From Nocardia goodfellowii (lineage in GTDB: Bacteria; Actinomycetota; Actinomycetes; Mycobacteriales; Mycobacteriaceae), in the NCBI RefSeq assembly GCF_017875645.1, contig NZ_JAGGMR010000001.1, positions 1,674,001 through 1,738,000 on the forward strand: DNA of 64,000 nt, in the 5' to 3' direction. Both the position numbers and the translations under genes were made by a program. The notes beneath the pieces are model-generated. The model was not told where the DNA came from and ran no database searches. It worked only from the letters and a program-made list of their open reading frames with translations. Below are positions 8,863-17,628 of this stretch, one piece after another. Each line of letters begins with the position of its first letter. Position 1 is the stretch's first letter.

Positions 8863-9675
8863 ATGACCGATAGTGCTGCTTCCGCGCGCCTGCCCGGCGC
8901 CACCCGTCCGGTCGCCTTGGTCACCGGACCCACCTCCGGCATCGGCCACGGTTACGCCACCCGGCTGGCCTCGCTCGGTTACGACCTGGTGCTGGTGGCG
9001 CGCGACACCGAACGGCTGACCGCGCTGTCCGGTGAGCTAGAGCGCAAATTCGCCACCCGCTCGGAAGTGCTCACCGCCGATCTCGCCGACGTGAGCGACC
9101 GCGCGCGGGTCGCCGCGCGGGCGGCCGAGGGCATCGAATTCCTGGTCAACAACGCCGGTTTCGCGCACAAGGGCGAATTCTGGACGCTGCCCTACGAGCA
9201 GTTGCAGGCGCAGCTCGACGTCAATGTCACCTCGGTGCTGCAACTGACCCATGCCGCGCTGCCTGGAATGATCGCCGCGGCCAAGGGTTCCATCGTGAAT
9301 GTGGCCAGTGTGGCGGGCCTGGTGCCGGGACGGGGCTCGACCTATTCGGCGTCCAAGGCCTACGTCGTATCCTTCACCGAGGGCTTGGCCGGGGGCCTGG
9401 CCGGCACCGGCGTCCGGATCCAGGCGCTGTGTCCCGGTTTCGTGCGCACCGAGTTTCATGAGCGCGCCGGTATCGAGATGTCCACGACACCGAAGGCGAT
9501 GTGGCTATCGGTCGAGCAGGTGGTCAACGGTTCTCTGAGTGATCTGGAGAAGGACCGGGTGGTGTGCGTGCCCGGAGTGCAGTACAAGGTGCTCACCACG
9601 GCGGCTGGCATGATTCCGCGAGCCCTGCAGGTGCGCATGAGTCGCGGCCTGTTCAATTCACGCGGAAGGACATGA
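8863..9675 (+). CDS. Short-chain dehydrogenase/reductase
   Basis: Classical SDR of about 270 residues with the cofactor motif TGPTSGIGHGYA, NNAG (VNNAGFAH), catalytic Ser in NVASVAGL, and catalytic Tyr/Lys in YSASKAYVV. The PG motif CPGFVRTEFH is present. Arg/Asp at the end of beta-2 (ARDTER) suggest NADP preference. ATG at 8863 is chosen; in-frame GTG codons at 8854 and 8860 would lengthen it slightly. It ends seven bases before pyrE and may be co-transcribed with it. The substrate is unknown; the sequence resembles acyl-chain or ketone reductases of actinobacteria. Confidence 0.88.
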   Translation: MTDSAASARLPGATRPVALVTGPTSGIGHGYATRLASLGYDLVLVARDTERLTALSGELERKFATRSEVLTADLADVSDRARVAARAAEGIEFLVNNAGFAHKGEFWTLPYEQLQAQLDVNVTSVLQLTHAALPGMIAAAKGSIVNVASVAGLVPGRGSTYSASKAYVVSFTEGLAGGLAGTGVRIQALCPGFVRTEFHERAGIEMSTTPKAMWLSVEQVVNGSLSDLEKDRVVCVPGVQYKVLTTAAGMIPRALQVRMSRGLFNSRGRT

Positions 9676-9682
9676 ACAACAT

Positions 9683-10258
9683 ATGAGCGAGGCATCACCT
9701 GGAGCAGGCGCGGATCCGCTCGAGCTGGTCGACCGCGACAAGCTGGCCGCGCTGGTGCGCGAGCTGGCGGTCGTGCACGGCAAGGTCACGTTGTCCTCCG
9801 GCAAGGAGGCCGATTACTACGTCGACCTGCGCCGCGCCACCCTGCACCACGAGGCCGGGCCGCTGATCGGCCGGCTGCTGCGCGAGGTGGTCGCGGACTG
9901 GGAATTCGACGCCGTAGGCGGTCTGACCATGGGCGCCGACCCGGTCGCGCTGGCCGTCATGCATGCTCCGGGCCGCCCGATCGACGCGTTCGTGGTGCGC
10001 AAAGCGGCCAAGACCCACGGCATGCAGCGCCAGATCGAAGGCCCCGAGATCGTGGGCAAACGGGTGCTCGTCGTCGAAGACACCACCACCACCGGCAACT
10101 CCCCGCTGACCGCGGTGCGCGCGCTGCGAGACGCGGGGGCTACCGTCGTCGGTGTGGCCACCGTTGTCGACCGGGAAACCGGAGCCGATCAGGTGATCGC
10201 GGCCGAGGGCCTGGAATACCGCTCCATCCTCGGTCTGAAAGACCTTGCCCTGGGTTAG
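9683..10258 (+). CDS. pyrE: Orotate phosphoribosyltransferase
   Basis: Converts orotate and PRPP to orotidine monophosphate, the fifth step of UMP synthesis. 191 residues. The PRPP-binding loop VLVVEDTTTTGNSPL is at about 128-142. KVTLSSGKEADYYVDLR near the N terminus is the OPRT orotate-binding signature, and the flexible catalytic-loop region is VRKAAKTHGMQRQIEG. It matches M. tuberculosis Rv0382c in sequence and position next to clpB. The gene follows the SDR by seven bases. Confidence 0.96.
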   Translation: MSEASPGAGADPLELVDRDKLAALVRELAVVHGKVTLSSGKEADYYVDLRRATLHHEAGPLIGRLLREVVADWEFDAVGGLTMGADPVALAVMHAPGRPIDAFVVRKAAKTHGMQRQIEGPEIVGKRVLVVEDTTTTGNSPLTAVRALRDAGATVVGVATVVDRETGADQVIAAEGLEYRSILGLKDLALG

Positions 10259-10311
10259 CCTGGGCAGCGTTTTTATAGGGTTGGTCCGGTGAAGGGTCGT
10301 GTGAGTCACCC

Positions 10312-11370
10312 ATGGTGAGCATTGCTGTCAATAAAAATCGCGCGAATGTGGCGATGCTCGGAATCGGTGCCTACCGTCCGCAGCGCATCGTCAGCAACGC
10401 TGAAGTGTGCGAGGTCCTGGATTCCACGCCCGAGTGGATCTTCGAGCGCACGGGCATTCGCAACCGCCGCTGGATCAGCGGTGACGAGACGCTGCGTTCG
10501 ATGGCGGCCGCCGCCGGTGAGCGCGCGCTGAACAACACCGGTCTGGACCGGTCCAAGATCAGCGCGGTGATCCTGTGTACCTCGAGCTGGCTCAAGCTCA
10601 CCCCGCACGGCGCACCCACCATCGCCCACGACCTGGGTATCAACGGTGTTCCCGCGTTCGACCTGACCTCGGGTTGCGGCGGTTTCGGGTACGGCCTCGG
10701 TGTAGCGGCCGACCTGATCCGCGCGGGATCCGCCGAATACGTGCTGGTGATCGGCGCGGAAACGATGACCGTCGGACTCGATCCGACCGACCGCGGCACC
10801 GCCATGATCTTCGGTGACGGTGCGGGCGCGGTCGTGGTCGGCCCCAGCGAGGAGAACGGCATCTCCCCGACGGTGTGGGGCAGCGACGGCGAGCACGCCG
10901 AAGCCATCTCCCAGGACGTCGACTTCCTGGAGTACATGAACAAGGCGCAGGCGCTGCAGGGCGCCGACCCCGAGACCGAACCGGTCGGCCGGATGTCGCT
11001 GCGCATGCAGGGGCCGAGCGTGTTCCGCTGGGCCGCGGTCACCTTGCCGCGCGCGCTGGCCTCGGCGCTGGAGATGTCCGGCGTCGCCAAAGAGGACATC
11101 GAGGTGTTCGTGCCGCACCAGGCCAACGCCCGCATCAACGAGCTGATGCGCAAGAACCTGGGTCTGGCCGACGACATCCCGATGGCCAACGACATCGAGA
11201 ACACCGGCAACACCTCCGCCGCGTCGATTCCGCTGGCGATCGAGGAGATGCTGGTCAGCGGTAAGGCCAAGGGCGGTCAGACGGCGCTGTTACTCGGGTT
11301 CGGCGCGGGTCTGAGCTATGCGGGTCAGGTCGTCACCTTGCCGCCCGCGCCGGCCGAGCCGAGCTTCTGA
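10312..11370 (+). CDS. Beta-ketoacyl-ACP synthase III-like (FabH family) enzyme
   Basis: Thiolase-fold condensing enzyme, about 352 residues. The catalytic Cys lies in FDLTSGCGGFGYG near residue 122, His in FVPHQANARI near 263, and Asn in DIENTGNTSAASIPLA near 293, so the complete FabH triad is present. The C-terminal GFGAGLSYAG is also typical. FabH-type enzymes join acyl-CoA to malonyl-ACP and start fatty acid or mycolate-type chains. The context (pyrE and a lysoplasmalogenase) does not define the substrate, and there may be other FabH copies elsewhere. The start may be ATG 10312 or GTG 10315; no strong ribosome site is seen. Confidence 0.88.
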   Translation: MVSIAVNKNRANVAMLGIGAYRPQRIVSNAEVCEVLDSTPEWIFERTGIRNRRWISGDETLRSMAAAAGERALNNTGLDRSKISAVILCTSSWLKLTPHGAPTIAHDLGINGVPAFDLTSGCGGFGYGLGVAADLIRAGSAEYVLVIGAETMTVGLDPTDRGTAMIFGDGAGAVVVGPSEENGISPTVWGSDGEHAEAISQDVDFLEYMNKAQALQGADPETEPVGRMSLRMQGPSVFRWAAVTLPRALASALEMSGVAKEDIEVFVPHQANARINELMRKNLGLADDIPMANDIENTGNTSAASIPLAIEEMLVSGKAKGGQTALLLGFGAGLSYAGQVVTLPPAPAEPSF

Positions 11371-11379
11371 GGGTGTGTT

Positions 11380-12132
11380 TTGAGCCACTCGCATGGTCGT
11401 GCCGCGCCGCCGCGCGCTGAGCGCACACCGCGCGTGCCCGCGTTCCGGGCCGGGTTCCTCGCGGCCGCCGCGGTCACCGTCTACGGGGCGGTGACCGGCC
11501 GGGAGAAACTGCAGTGGCTCGCCAAACCGCTGATGATGCCGTTGCTCGCGGCGGATGTGGTGGCCTCCGGGGTCGAGCTCGAAGCTACCGATCGCGCGGT
11601 GCTGCTGGGATCGCTGGCGGCGGCGACCGTCGGCGACATCCTGCTCATCGATCCCGACAACGATCGCCGATTGATCGCGGGCGCTTCGTCTTTCGCGGTG
11701 ATGCAGACCGGGTACTCGGCGCTGTGGTTGCGTAAGGGGGCGCGAGCATGGCCGGTGGTCGCACTGCCCCGGGTAGCGGCCTGGCTCGGGGCCGCCGCCC
11801 TGTTGCGAGCCAAGGCGCCCACGGTCGCAACGCCTTTGACCGCCTACGGCGCGACGCTCGGCACCGCCGCCGTGCTGGCCTCTGATCCAGGGTTGGCTCC
11901 CACCGCGAAAAACGTGGCGGGCCTGAATATTCCGGGAGCGGATCCGCGCAGCCGGTTGGGGCTCGGCGCATTACTGTTCACCGTGTCCGATGGACTGATC
12001 GTGCTGCGCCGCCTGTTCGCGCGCAGTGCGCGATCCCGGCACCGCACCGAGGGCGTCATCCTGGCGACTTACGCCGCCGCGCAATATCTGCTGGCCGATC
12101 CGCGGGCGCACCAGGTCACAGCACCAGAATGA
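11380..12132 (+). CDS. YhhN/TMEM86-family lysoplasmalogenase
   Basis: Integral membrane protein of about 250 residues with around eight hydrophobic segments. Family signatures are AKPLMMPLLAADVV (conserved Lys-Pro), GDILLIDPDN and LLFTVSDGLIVLRRL. Members hydrolyse the vinyl-ether bond of lysoplasmalogens; bacterial substrates are less certain. A TTG start at 11380 gives good spacing from GAGGG, nine bases after the fabH-like gene, so the pair may be an operon. Its 3' end overlaps the convergent DUF3592 gene by 17 bases. Confidence 0.82.
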   Translation: MSHSHGRAAPPRAERTPRVPAFRAGFLAAAAVTVYGAVTGREKLQWLAKPLMMPLLAADVVASGVELEATDRAVLLGSLAAATVGDILLIDPDNDRRLIAGASSFAVMQTGYSALWLRKGARAWPVVALPRVAAWLGAAALLRAKAPTVATPLTAYGATLGTAAVLASDPGLAPTAKNVAGLNIPGADPRSRLGLGALLFTVSDGLIVLRRLFARSARSRHRTEGVILATYAAAQYLLADPRAHQVTAPE

Positions 12133-12562
12133 TGCGGTCCCGGTTGGCCGGATCGACGCGGATCGACACGGTCTCGCCGACCGCGAGTTTCGGGCTGTCG
12201 GCCGGCATCAGATCGAAAGTGATCGAGCCGGTATAGGTTTCGGTGCCCGGCACGGTGAGTTCCAGTTCCAGCCGGGTCAATTCGCTGTGGTGGTCGGTGC
12301 GTTCGAGGGTGCGACGGCTTTTCACGGTGGCCCAGCCCTCCAGGCCGTGCCGCCAGAGTTCGCGATCGGCGCGGGACGGGCGAGTGGCCAGCAGCATGCC
12401 CAGGCCCAGGCAGGAACCGAACAGCCCGACCATGGCGACGATTTGATATGGGACGGTGCCGGGTGGAGCGCGGTGGATGAGCCAGCCGAGCCACAGGCCG
12501 AGCAGGATCAGGTACCCGGCCGTCACGCCGAGCACCACGCGGAGAACGCGCCCGTGATCCAT
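12116..12562 (-). CDS. DUF3592-like small membrane protein
   Basis: 148 residues. Two N-terminal membrane helices (VLGVTAGYLILLGLWLGWLI and IVAMVGLFGSCLGLGMLLA) are followed by a beta-rich soluble domain with SELTRLELELTVPG and the ending VGETVSIRVDPANRDRIILVL. The VxVDPxNP-type ending is typical of the DUF3592 family. The function is unknown. It is convergent with, and overlaps by 17 bases, the lysoplasmalogenase gene. Confidence 0.72.
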   Translation of the reverse strand: MDHGRVLRVVLGVTAGYLILLGLWLGWLIHRAPPGTVPYQIVAMVGLFGSCLGLGMLLATRPSRADRELWRHGLEGWATVKSRRTLERTDHHSELTRLELELTVPGTETYTGSITFDLMPADSPKLAVGETVSIRVDPANRDRIILVL

Positions 12563-12673
12563 GCAGTGTCCTTTTCCAGCGCCTGCGGCACTGGGGGGTT
12601 CGCGGCCCCTATTGTCGCGTATTCGATCAGCCGGGACTCGCGACTTCGACGCATACGCGTCGGTTGTTCGCCG

Positions 12674-13327
12674 TCAGCCCTTCAGACGCAGGACCGCGAG
12701 GACCCGTCGATGATGCGTATCCGACACCGGCAGATCCAGTTTCACGAAGATGTTGCCGATGTGCTTCTCCACCGCTCGCTCGGTGACGGTGAGCGTCTCG
12801 GCGATCGCGTTGTTGGACAGGCCCTGTGCCATCAGTTCGAGGACTTCGCGCTCCCGTGGCGTGAGCCGGGCCAGCGAATCCTGTTGCCGGGAAGCACCCA
12901 TCAGCTGACTCACCACTTCCGGGTCCAGGGCGGTGCCGCCGGTCGCGACCCGCTGCAGGGCGTCGACGAACTCGCGCACGTCGGCTACCCGATCCTTGAG
13001 CAGATAGCCGACGCCACTCGCCCCGCCGGCCAGAAGCTCGGTGGCGTAACGGGTTTCGATCCACTGCGAGAACACCAGCACGCCGGTCATCGGGTACTTG
13101 CGGCGCAGTTCGATGGCGGCGAGCAGACCCTCGTCGGTGAACGACGGCGGCATCCGCACGTCGACCACGGCGACATCCGGATTGTGCTGTCCGACAACAT
13201 CGCTCAGCGTTCCCGCGTCACCGACCATGGCCACCACCTGGTGGCCGCGTTCGGCGAGCAGGCCGGCCAGACCGTCGCGCAGGATCGCGCTGTCCTCGGC
13301 GATGACGATACGTAACGGAGTGGTCAT
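12674..13327 (-). CDS. NarL/LuxR-family response regulator
   Basis: 217 residues. The receiver domain (1-120) has the acidic pair in IAEDSAILR, phospho-acceptor Asp in VAVVDVRMP (about D56), and Lys in YLLKDRV. The C-terminal LuxR helix-turn-helix is LTPREREVLELMAQGLSNNA. Its start codon overlaps the stop of the kinase gene by one base (TGATG), so the two are coupled. As a cytoplasmic DNA-binding partner of that kinase it probably controls a cell-envelope response; the target genes are unknown. Confidence 0.95.
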   Translation of the reverse strand: MTTPLRIVIAEDSAILRDGLAGLLAERGHQVVAMVGDAGTLSDVVGQHNPDVAVVDVRMPPSFTDEGLLAAIELRRKYPMTGVLVFSQWIETRYATELLAGGASGVGYLLKDRVADVREFVDALQRVATGGTALDPEVVSQLMGASRQQDSLARLTPREREVLELMAQGLSNNAIAETLTVTERAVEKHIGNIFVKLDLPVSDTHHRRVLAVLRLKG

Positions 13328-14691
13328 CACGGTCCCACCTTCGGCAGCACAATGGTCACCACGGTGGGGCCGCCGGTCGGGCTCTGCACGGTGAGCGTCC
13401 CGTCGACCGCCCGCGCCCGCGCCGCCAAGCCCGAAAGCCCGCTGCCCTCGGTCGTTCCCGCCGCGTCCGGCGGCAGCACGCCGCCGATACCGTTGTCGCG
13501 CACCGTGACCGCGATCGTGCGTCCGTCGTGCGGGACCACCGAGACCCAGACCCGATCGGCGTGCGCGTGCTTCACCACATTGGTGAGCAGTTCGGCGACG
13601 GAGAAGTAGGCGATGGCCTCGATCGCCGGGCTGGGGCGCTGCGGCAGCGCGACCCGCAGATCCACCGGCACGGCACAGCGGGAGGTCAACGTTTCCAGGG
13701 CGGGTTCCAGGCCCAATTCCAAGGCGGGTGGATGGATTCCGCGCACCAGCTCCCGCAGTTCGGTGAGCGCCTCCTTCGAGCTGGCGTGCGCGTCGGCGAT
13801 CAGGTCGCTCGGGTTCCCGCCCGTCTCCAACCGCTCCTCGGCGCGGCCCAGCGCCATGGCGATGGTGACCAGCCGGGCCTGCGTGCCGTCGTGCAGGTCG
13901 CGCTCCACCCGGCGCAGCGTCGCGGCGGCGTCGTCGACGACGGCCCGGCGGCTCGCACGCAACTCCGCCAGCTGCTTGTCCCGGGTGGTGGCCGAGAGCA
14001 GGGCGATCGTGAGCGCGCGATGCACCAGGCAGAGGACGCGCACCAGCCACGGCAGCGCGAAGCACAGCACGACTCCGCCTGCCGCGACGCCCAGCACCCG
14101 CGGCCAGGTATCGACGTAGTACGAACCGAACTGCATCATCGAGTGGTGCTCGACCCCGTCGGCGTCGACATTGACCGGCCGGTCCACGGCCCAGAAGATC
14201 GGCGACAGGGCGAGGAACACCGTCATCGCGATGACGACCAGGGCGAGGTAACCGAGCACGACGCCGAGCGGCACCTGCACGACCAGGAACAGCAACGCCC
14301 GCCAGCTCGGCCGGTCGGTGAACGCGCTCTTCAGGAAGCCGAACACGCCGGGCTGCCGCGCGAACGGCGGCGGCGGTTCCACGGGGGTGTCGAGCAGGGT
14401 CCTCGACAGGGCCCGGTAGACCCAGGCCCAGAGGCGGCCGCTCAGCAGCACCAGCGCCAGCAGCGGAATGCCGACGATCGTCAGCGAGACGAGCAGACCG
14501 CCGCCGAGGCCCAGGAACAGATAGGTGACGACCGCCAGCCCCAGCACGAATACCGCCAGCAGGTAGGCGAATTCCTTCCACGTCCGGGCCTGGAACGGTG
14601 CGCCCAGTACGGCGCGCCACAGCGGCGGCGCGGGCGGCCGCGGCGCCGGCACGACGATGGGTTCGGCCTGTGTCTCGGTCATGTCTCCCAT
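13327..14691 (-). CDS. Sensor histidine kinase (HisKA_3 type)
   Basis: 454 residues. An N-terminal sensor domain carries about four membrane helices in two pairs (AYLLAVFVLGLAVVTYLFLG, ALLFLVVQVPLGVVLGYLAL and others). Dimerisation/phospho-acceptor helix is LRRVERDLHDGTQARLVTI (His in ERDLHDGTQ, about residue 276). The ATPase domain has N-box LTNVVKHAHADRV and G-boxes VRDNGIGG and GSGLSGLAARA. The DUF-type sensor without a large extracytoplasmic loop resembles intramembrane-sensing kinases. It starts at ATG 14691 or 14682 and forms an operon with the downstream response regulator. Confidence 0.93.
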   Translation of the reverse strand: MGDMTETQAEPIVVPAPRPPAPPLWRAVLGAPFQARTWKEFAYLLAVFVLGLAVVTYLFLGLGGGLLVSLTIVGIPLLALVLLSGRLWAWVYRALSRTLLDTPVEPPPPFARQPGVFGFLKSAFTDRPSWRALLFLVVQVPLGVVLGYLALVVIAMTVFLALSPIFWAVDRPVNVDADGVEHHSMMQFGSYYVDTWPRVLGVAAGGVVLCFALPWLVRVLCLVHRALTIALLSATTRDKQLAELRASRRAVVDDAAATLRRVERDLHDGTQARLVTIAMALGRAEERLETGGNPSDLIADAHASSKEALTELRELVRGIHPPALELGLEPALETLTSRCAVPVDLRVALPQRPSPAIEAIAYFSVAELLTNVVKHAHADRVWVSVVPHDGRTIAVTVRDNGIGGVLPPDAAGTTEGSGLSGLAARARAVDGTLTVQSPTGGPTVVTIVLPKVGP

Positions 14692-14774
14692 GCTTGTCGG
14701 TGCGGCAACAGGTTTCGAGGGTGCTGTCCGCCGAAACCATGGTGGTGCCAGCTACACCTCGTACGATTGATGGC

Positions 14775-15101
14775 GTGAACCCGTATCCGGGGCCGTATCA
14801 CGGATACCCGCCGTATGTCCGGCCGCCACAGCATCCGCAGGCGAACACCGCGATGGTACTCGGCATCGTCGCGCTGGTCGGCACGTTCATGTGCCCGCTG
14901 CTGGTGGTGCTCGGACCCTTCGCGTGGGTGCTGGGCAAGCGCGCGATGGACGAGATCGACGACTCGGCGGGCGCGCTCGACGGGCGGGGCAACGCACAGG
15001 CGGGCTACATCTGCGGCATCATCGCCACCGTTCTGCTCAGTCTCGGGGTAGCGGCTTTTCTCACCATCATCATCGCCGCCACGGTCGCCGCACCCGGGTG
15101 A
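14775..15101 (+). CDS. DUF4190 membrane protein
   Basis: 108 residues starting at GTG 14775. A short Pro/Tyr-rich N terminus precedes two membrane helices separated by a conserved loop (PFAWVLGKRAMDEIDDSAGA to GNAQAGYICGII), the DUF4190 signature. The second half is clearly related to the next gene. The role is unknown; such proteins are common in actinobacteria. The gene is divergent from the kinase-regulator operon. Confidence 0.75.
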   Translation: MNPYPGPYHGYPPYVRPPQHPQANTAMVLGIVALVGTFMCPLLVVLGPFAWVLGKRAMDEIDDSAGALDGRGNAQAGYICGIIATVLLSLGVAAFLTIIIAATVAAPG

Positions 15102-15150
15102 TGTCGCCGCAGACCCACCGAAGCGGAACGCTGACGGCTAACATCTCCTC

Positions 15151-15654
15151 ATGAGTTTTCCGCCGTCGATGGACAAATCCGGACAGCCGGAGCAGCCCTA
15201 CGGACAACAGCCGTACGGCCAGCAGCCGTACGGGCAATCCGATCCGCACGCGCAGCAGCCGCAGCAGCCCTACGGTCAATCCGATCCCTACGCCCAGCAG
15301 CAGCCGTATCCGCAGCAGCCCTACGGTCAGCAGCCGTATGGTCAGCAGCCCTACGGCGCCGCGCCGTACGGCGCGCCCTACGGCCAGCAGGAACACCCGC
15401 AGTCCACGCTGGTGCTGATCCTGGGCATTCTCGGTGTCACCCTGTGTGGTCTCTGCGCGCCGTTCGCCTGGTTCATGGGCAAGAAGGCGATGGACGAGAT
15501 CGACGCCTCCGGCGGCGCCATGGGTGGCCGCGGCAAGGCGCAGGCCGGCTTCATCCTCGGCATCATCGGCTCGGTGCTGATCGCGCTGAGCATCATCTTC
15601 GTGGTCTTCGCGATCGTCATCGGCGCCTTCGGGGCCAGCAGCACCAGCTACTGA
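15151..15654 (+). CDS. DUF4190 membrane protein with Pro-Tyr-Gly-Gln repeats
   Basis: 167 residues. The first 75 are repeats built on QPYGQ and QPYGQSDP. They are followed by the same two-helix DUF4190 core as its neighbour (PFAWFMGKKAMDEIDASGGA to GKAQAGFILGIIGSVLI). The repeat region is probably a disordered cytoplasmic arm. The pair looks like a tandem duplication in which this copy gained a longer low-complexity N terminus. The function is unknown. Confidence 0.78.
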   Translation: MSFPPSMDKSGQPEQPYGQQPYGQQPYGQSDPHAQQPQQPYGQSDPYAQQQPYPQQPYGQQPYGQQPYGAAPYGAPYGQQEHPQSTLVLILGILGVTLCGLCAPFAWFMGKKAMDEIDASGGAMGGRGKAQAGFILGIIGSVLIALSIIFVVFAIVIGAFGASSTSY

Positions 15655-15685
15655 TCGCGCTGTCGCTGGAATTAGCATCGTCGGC

Positions 15686-16411
15686 GTGACTCACCCGCAG
15701 CCCGACACCGCAGAGCACACCCGCCTCGCCGACTCCGTCGGCCGCGAGCCCCGGGAGACCGATCCCGGACCGACCGAATGGGGGGAGCATCCGCGCGGTG
15801 TCGGGCCGTGGTTCGAAGAATTCGGTACCCCGCCGCCGGACGACTCCCGCCTCGACCCGGAACTGCTCGCGCACGGCGACCGCCGCAATGTGGTGGACGC
15901 CTACCGCTATTGGACGCGCGAGGCCATCGTCGCCGACATCGATCGGCGCCGGCACCCGTTCCACGTCGCCATCGAGAACTTCGGGCACGACGCCAATATC
16001 GGCACCGTGGTCCGCACCGCCAACGCGTTCGCCGCGGCGGCGGTGCACATCGTCGGCCGGCGCCGCTGGAATCGCCGCGGCGCGATGGTGACCGACCGCT
16101 ATCAGCACCTCGAACATCACACCGATCTGGCCGAACTGCTGGCCTACGCCGAGCGGCACGGGCTGACCGTGGTGGCCGTGGACAACGTGCCGGGTGCGGT
16201 GCCGCTGGAAACCGCCGAACTGCCGCGCGAGTGCCTGCTGTTGTTCGGCCAAGAGGGGCCCGGCGTCACCGAGCACGCCAAGCACGCGGCGGCGTTGACC
16301 GTCTCGATCGCCCAGTTCGGCTCCACCCGCAGTATCAACGCCGGTGTCGCGGCGGGCATCGCCATGCACGCCTGGGTGCGGCAACACGCCGAGCTATCCG
16401 ACTCCTGGTAG
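15686..16411 (+). CDS. SpoU/TrmH-family RNA methyltransferase
   Basis: Knotted SPOUT methyltransferase, 241 residues from GTG 15686. An N-terminal extension of about 85 residues precedes the catalytic domain. Motif 1 is HDANIGTVVRTANAF (with N and R of the active site), motif 2 is LLFGQEGPGV, and motif 3 is VSIAQFGSTRSINAGVAAGI, which forms the S-adenosylmethionine knot. It matches Rv0380c in position and motif set. The likely reaction is 2'-O-ribose methylation of tRNA or rRNA; the target nucleotide cannot be told. Confidence 0.92.
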   Translation: MTHPQPDTAEHTRLADSVGREPRETDPGPTEWGEHPRGVGPWFEEFGTPPPDDSRLDPELLAHGDRRNVVDAYRYWTREAIVADIDRRRHPFHVAIENFGHDANIGTVVRTANAFAAAAVHIVGRRRWNRRGAMVTDRYQHLEHHTDLAELLAYAERHGLTVVAVDNVPGAVPLETAELPRECLLLFGQEGPGVTEHAKHAAALTVSIAQFGSTRSINAGVAAGIAMHAWVRQHAELSDSW

Positions 16412-16467
16412 CGAGTTCGGTAACAAATAGGCCACGTAATGTGCGTGTCGGCTGGCACCATTGAGAG

Positions 16468-17628
16468 ATGACATCGCGAAGCCCGAATACCGGGCAGGAC
16501 GCTGCATCGACACCCGACCTGTGGTCCGAGCGTGCCGATATGGCGGAATCCGCGATCATCTCCCGGCACCTGCGGGCCCTGTGGGCCTTTCCGGGTACCG
16601 AACTGGGCGTCGTCGGCTGGCCCGCGACCAAACGCGAACGCACCTTCGGATACTGGCATTACTGGTGGCAGGCGCATCTGATCGAGTGCGCGGTCGACGC
16701 CGCGAACCGCGTGCCGACCCCGGCCCGGCGCAAACGGATCAGCGAGCTGGCGCGCTCGCATCGGGTCCGCAATATCACCGGCTGGACCAACAAGTACTAC
16801 GACGATATGGCCTGGCTGGCCATCGCTCTGGAACGCGCCGAACGCACCCAGGGCCTCACGGAGGTGCGCGGGGCGCTGGTCGCGCTGGAGAAGAAGCTCT
16901 ATGACGCGTGGAATCCGGCGGTGGGCGGCGGCATTCCGTGGCGACTGGGATCGGATTTCTACAATGCGCCCGCGAACGGTCCCGCGGGCATCGCGCTGTG
17001 CCGGCTCGGCCGCTACGGCCGCGCGCAGGAGATCTCGGATTGGCTGGAGGAGAACCTGCGGGACGCGGATACCGGCCTGATCCTCGACGGTATCCACCTA
17101 CCCTCGGGCGTGATCGAGCGCCCGATCTTCAGCTACTGCCAGGGCGTGGTGCTCGGCCTGGAAGTCGAACTCGCCGTGCACACCGGCGAGGAAAGGCATG
17201 TCGAGCGCGCGCATCGGCTGCTGCACGCGGTCGACGCGCACCTGACCACGGGCGGTGTGATCCACGGCGGGCGCGGGGGCGACGGTGGCCTGTTCAACGG
17301 GATCCTGGCCAGGTATCTGGCGCTGGCCGCGGTGATGCTGCCCGGCGACGACCGTCGAGAAGTGGAGGATCGGCAGCTCGCGGCCACCCTGGTGCGGAAA
17401 TCCGCGGCGGCGGCGTGGGCGAATCGGCTGGAGGTCGAGGGTGAACCGCTGTTCGGAGCCGATTGGTGCAAACCCGCCCGGGTGCCCGGGGGCAGCTCCG
17501 GTGCGGGTCTGTTCACCGCGGGCGGCTCGGTGACCGCTTCGAAGACCCCCGAGCGCGACCTCTCGGTGCAGCTGTCGGGCTGGCTGTTGATGGAGGCGGC
17601 CTACCAGGTCACCGCGGCCGGACTCTAG
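16468..17628 (+). CDS. Glycoside hydrolase family 76 protein (Rv0365c-like)
   Basis: 386 residues forming an (alpha/alpha)6 barrel. WHYWWQAHLIECAVDAAN and NKYYDDMAWLAIALERAE fit GH76 alpha-1,6-mannanases. The adjacent Asp-Asp in YYDDMAW is the catalytic pair of the family. No signal peptide is visible, so it appears cytoplasmic, unlike secreted fungal and Bacteroides members. It corresponds to M. tuberculosis Rv0365c. A role in trimming mannose-containing glycolipids or polymers is plausible but unproven. The end overlaps the convergent DedA gene by four bases. Confidence 0.82.
   Translation: MTSRSPNTGQDAASTPDLWSERADMAESAIISRHLRALWAFPGTELGVVGWPATKRERTFGYWHYWWQAHLIECAVDAANRVPTPARRKRISELARSHRVRNITGWTNKYYDDMAWLAIALERAERTQGLTEVRGALVALEKKLYDAWNPAVGGGIPWRLGSDFYNAPANGPAGIALCRLGRYGRAQEISDWLEENLRDADTGLILDGIHLPSGVIERPIFSYCQGVVLGLEVELAVHTGEERHVERAHRLLHAVDAHLTTGGVIHGGRGGDGGLFNGILARYLALAAVMLPGDDRREVEDRQLAATLVRKSAAAAWANRLEVEGEPLFGADWCKPARVPGGSSGAGLFTAGGSVTASKTPERDLSVQLSGWLLMEAAYQVTAAGL

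Noticed and set aside
12674..14740. One continuous frame over the response regulator and kinase genes
   Set aside because: Only its last 217 codons encode the response regulator. The kinase is in another frame; the upstream part has no domain.
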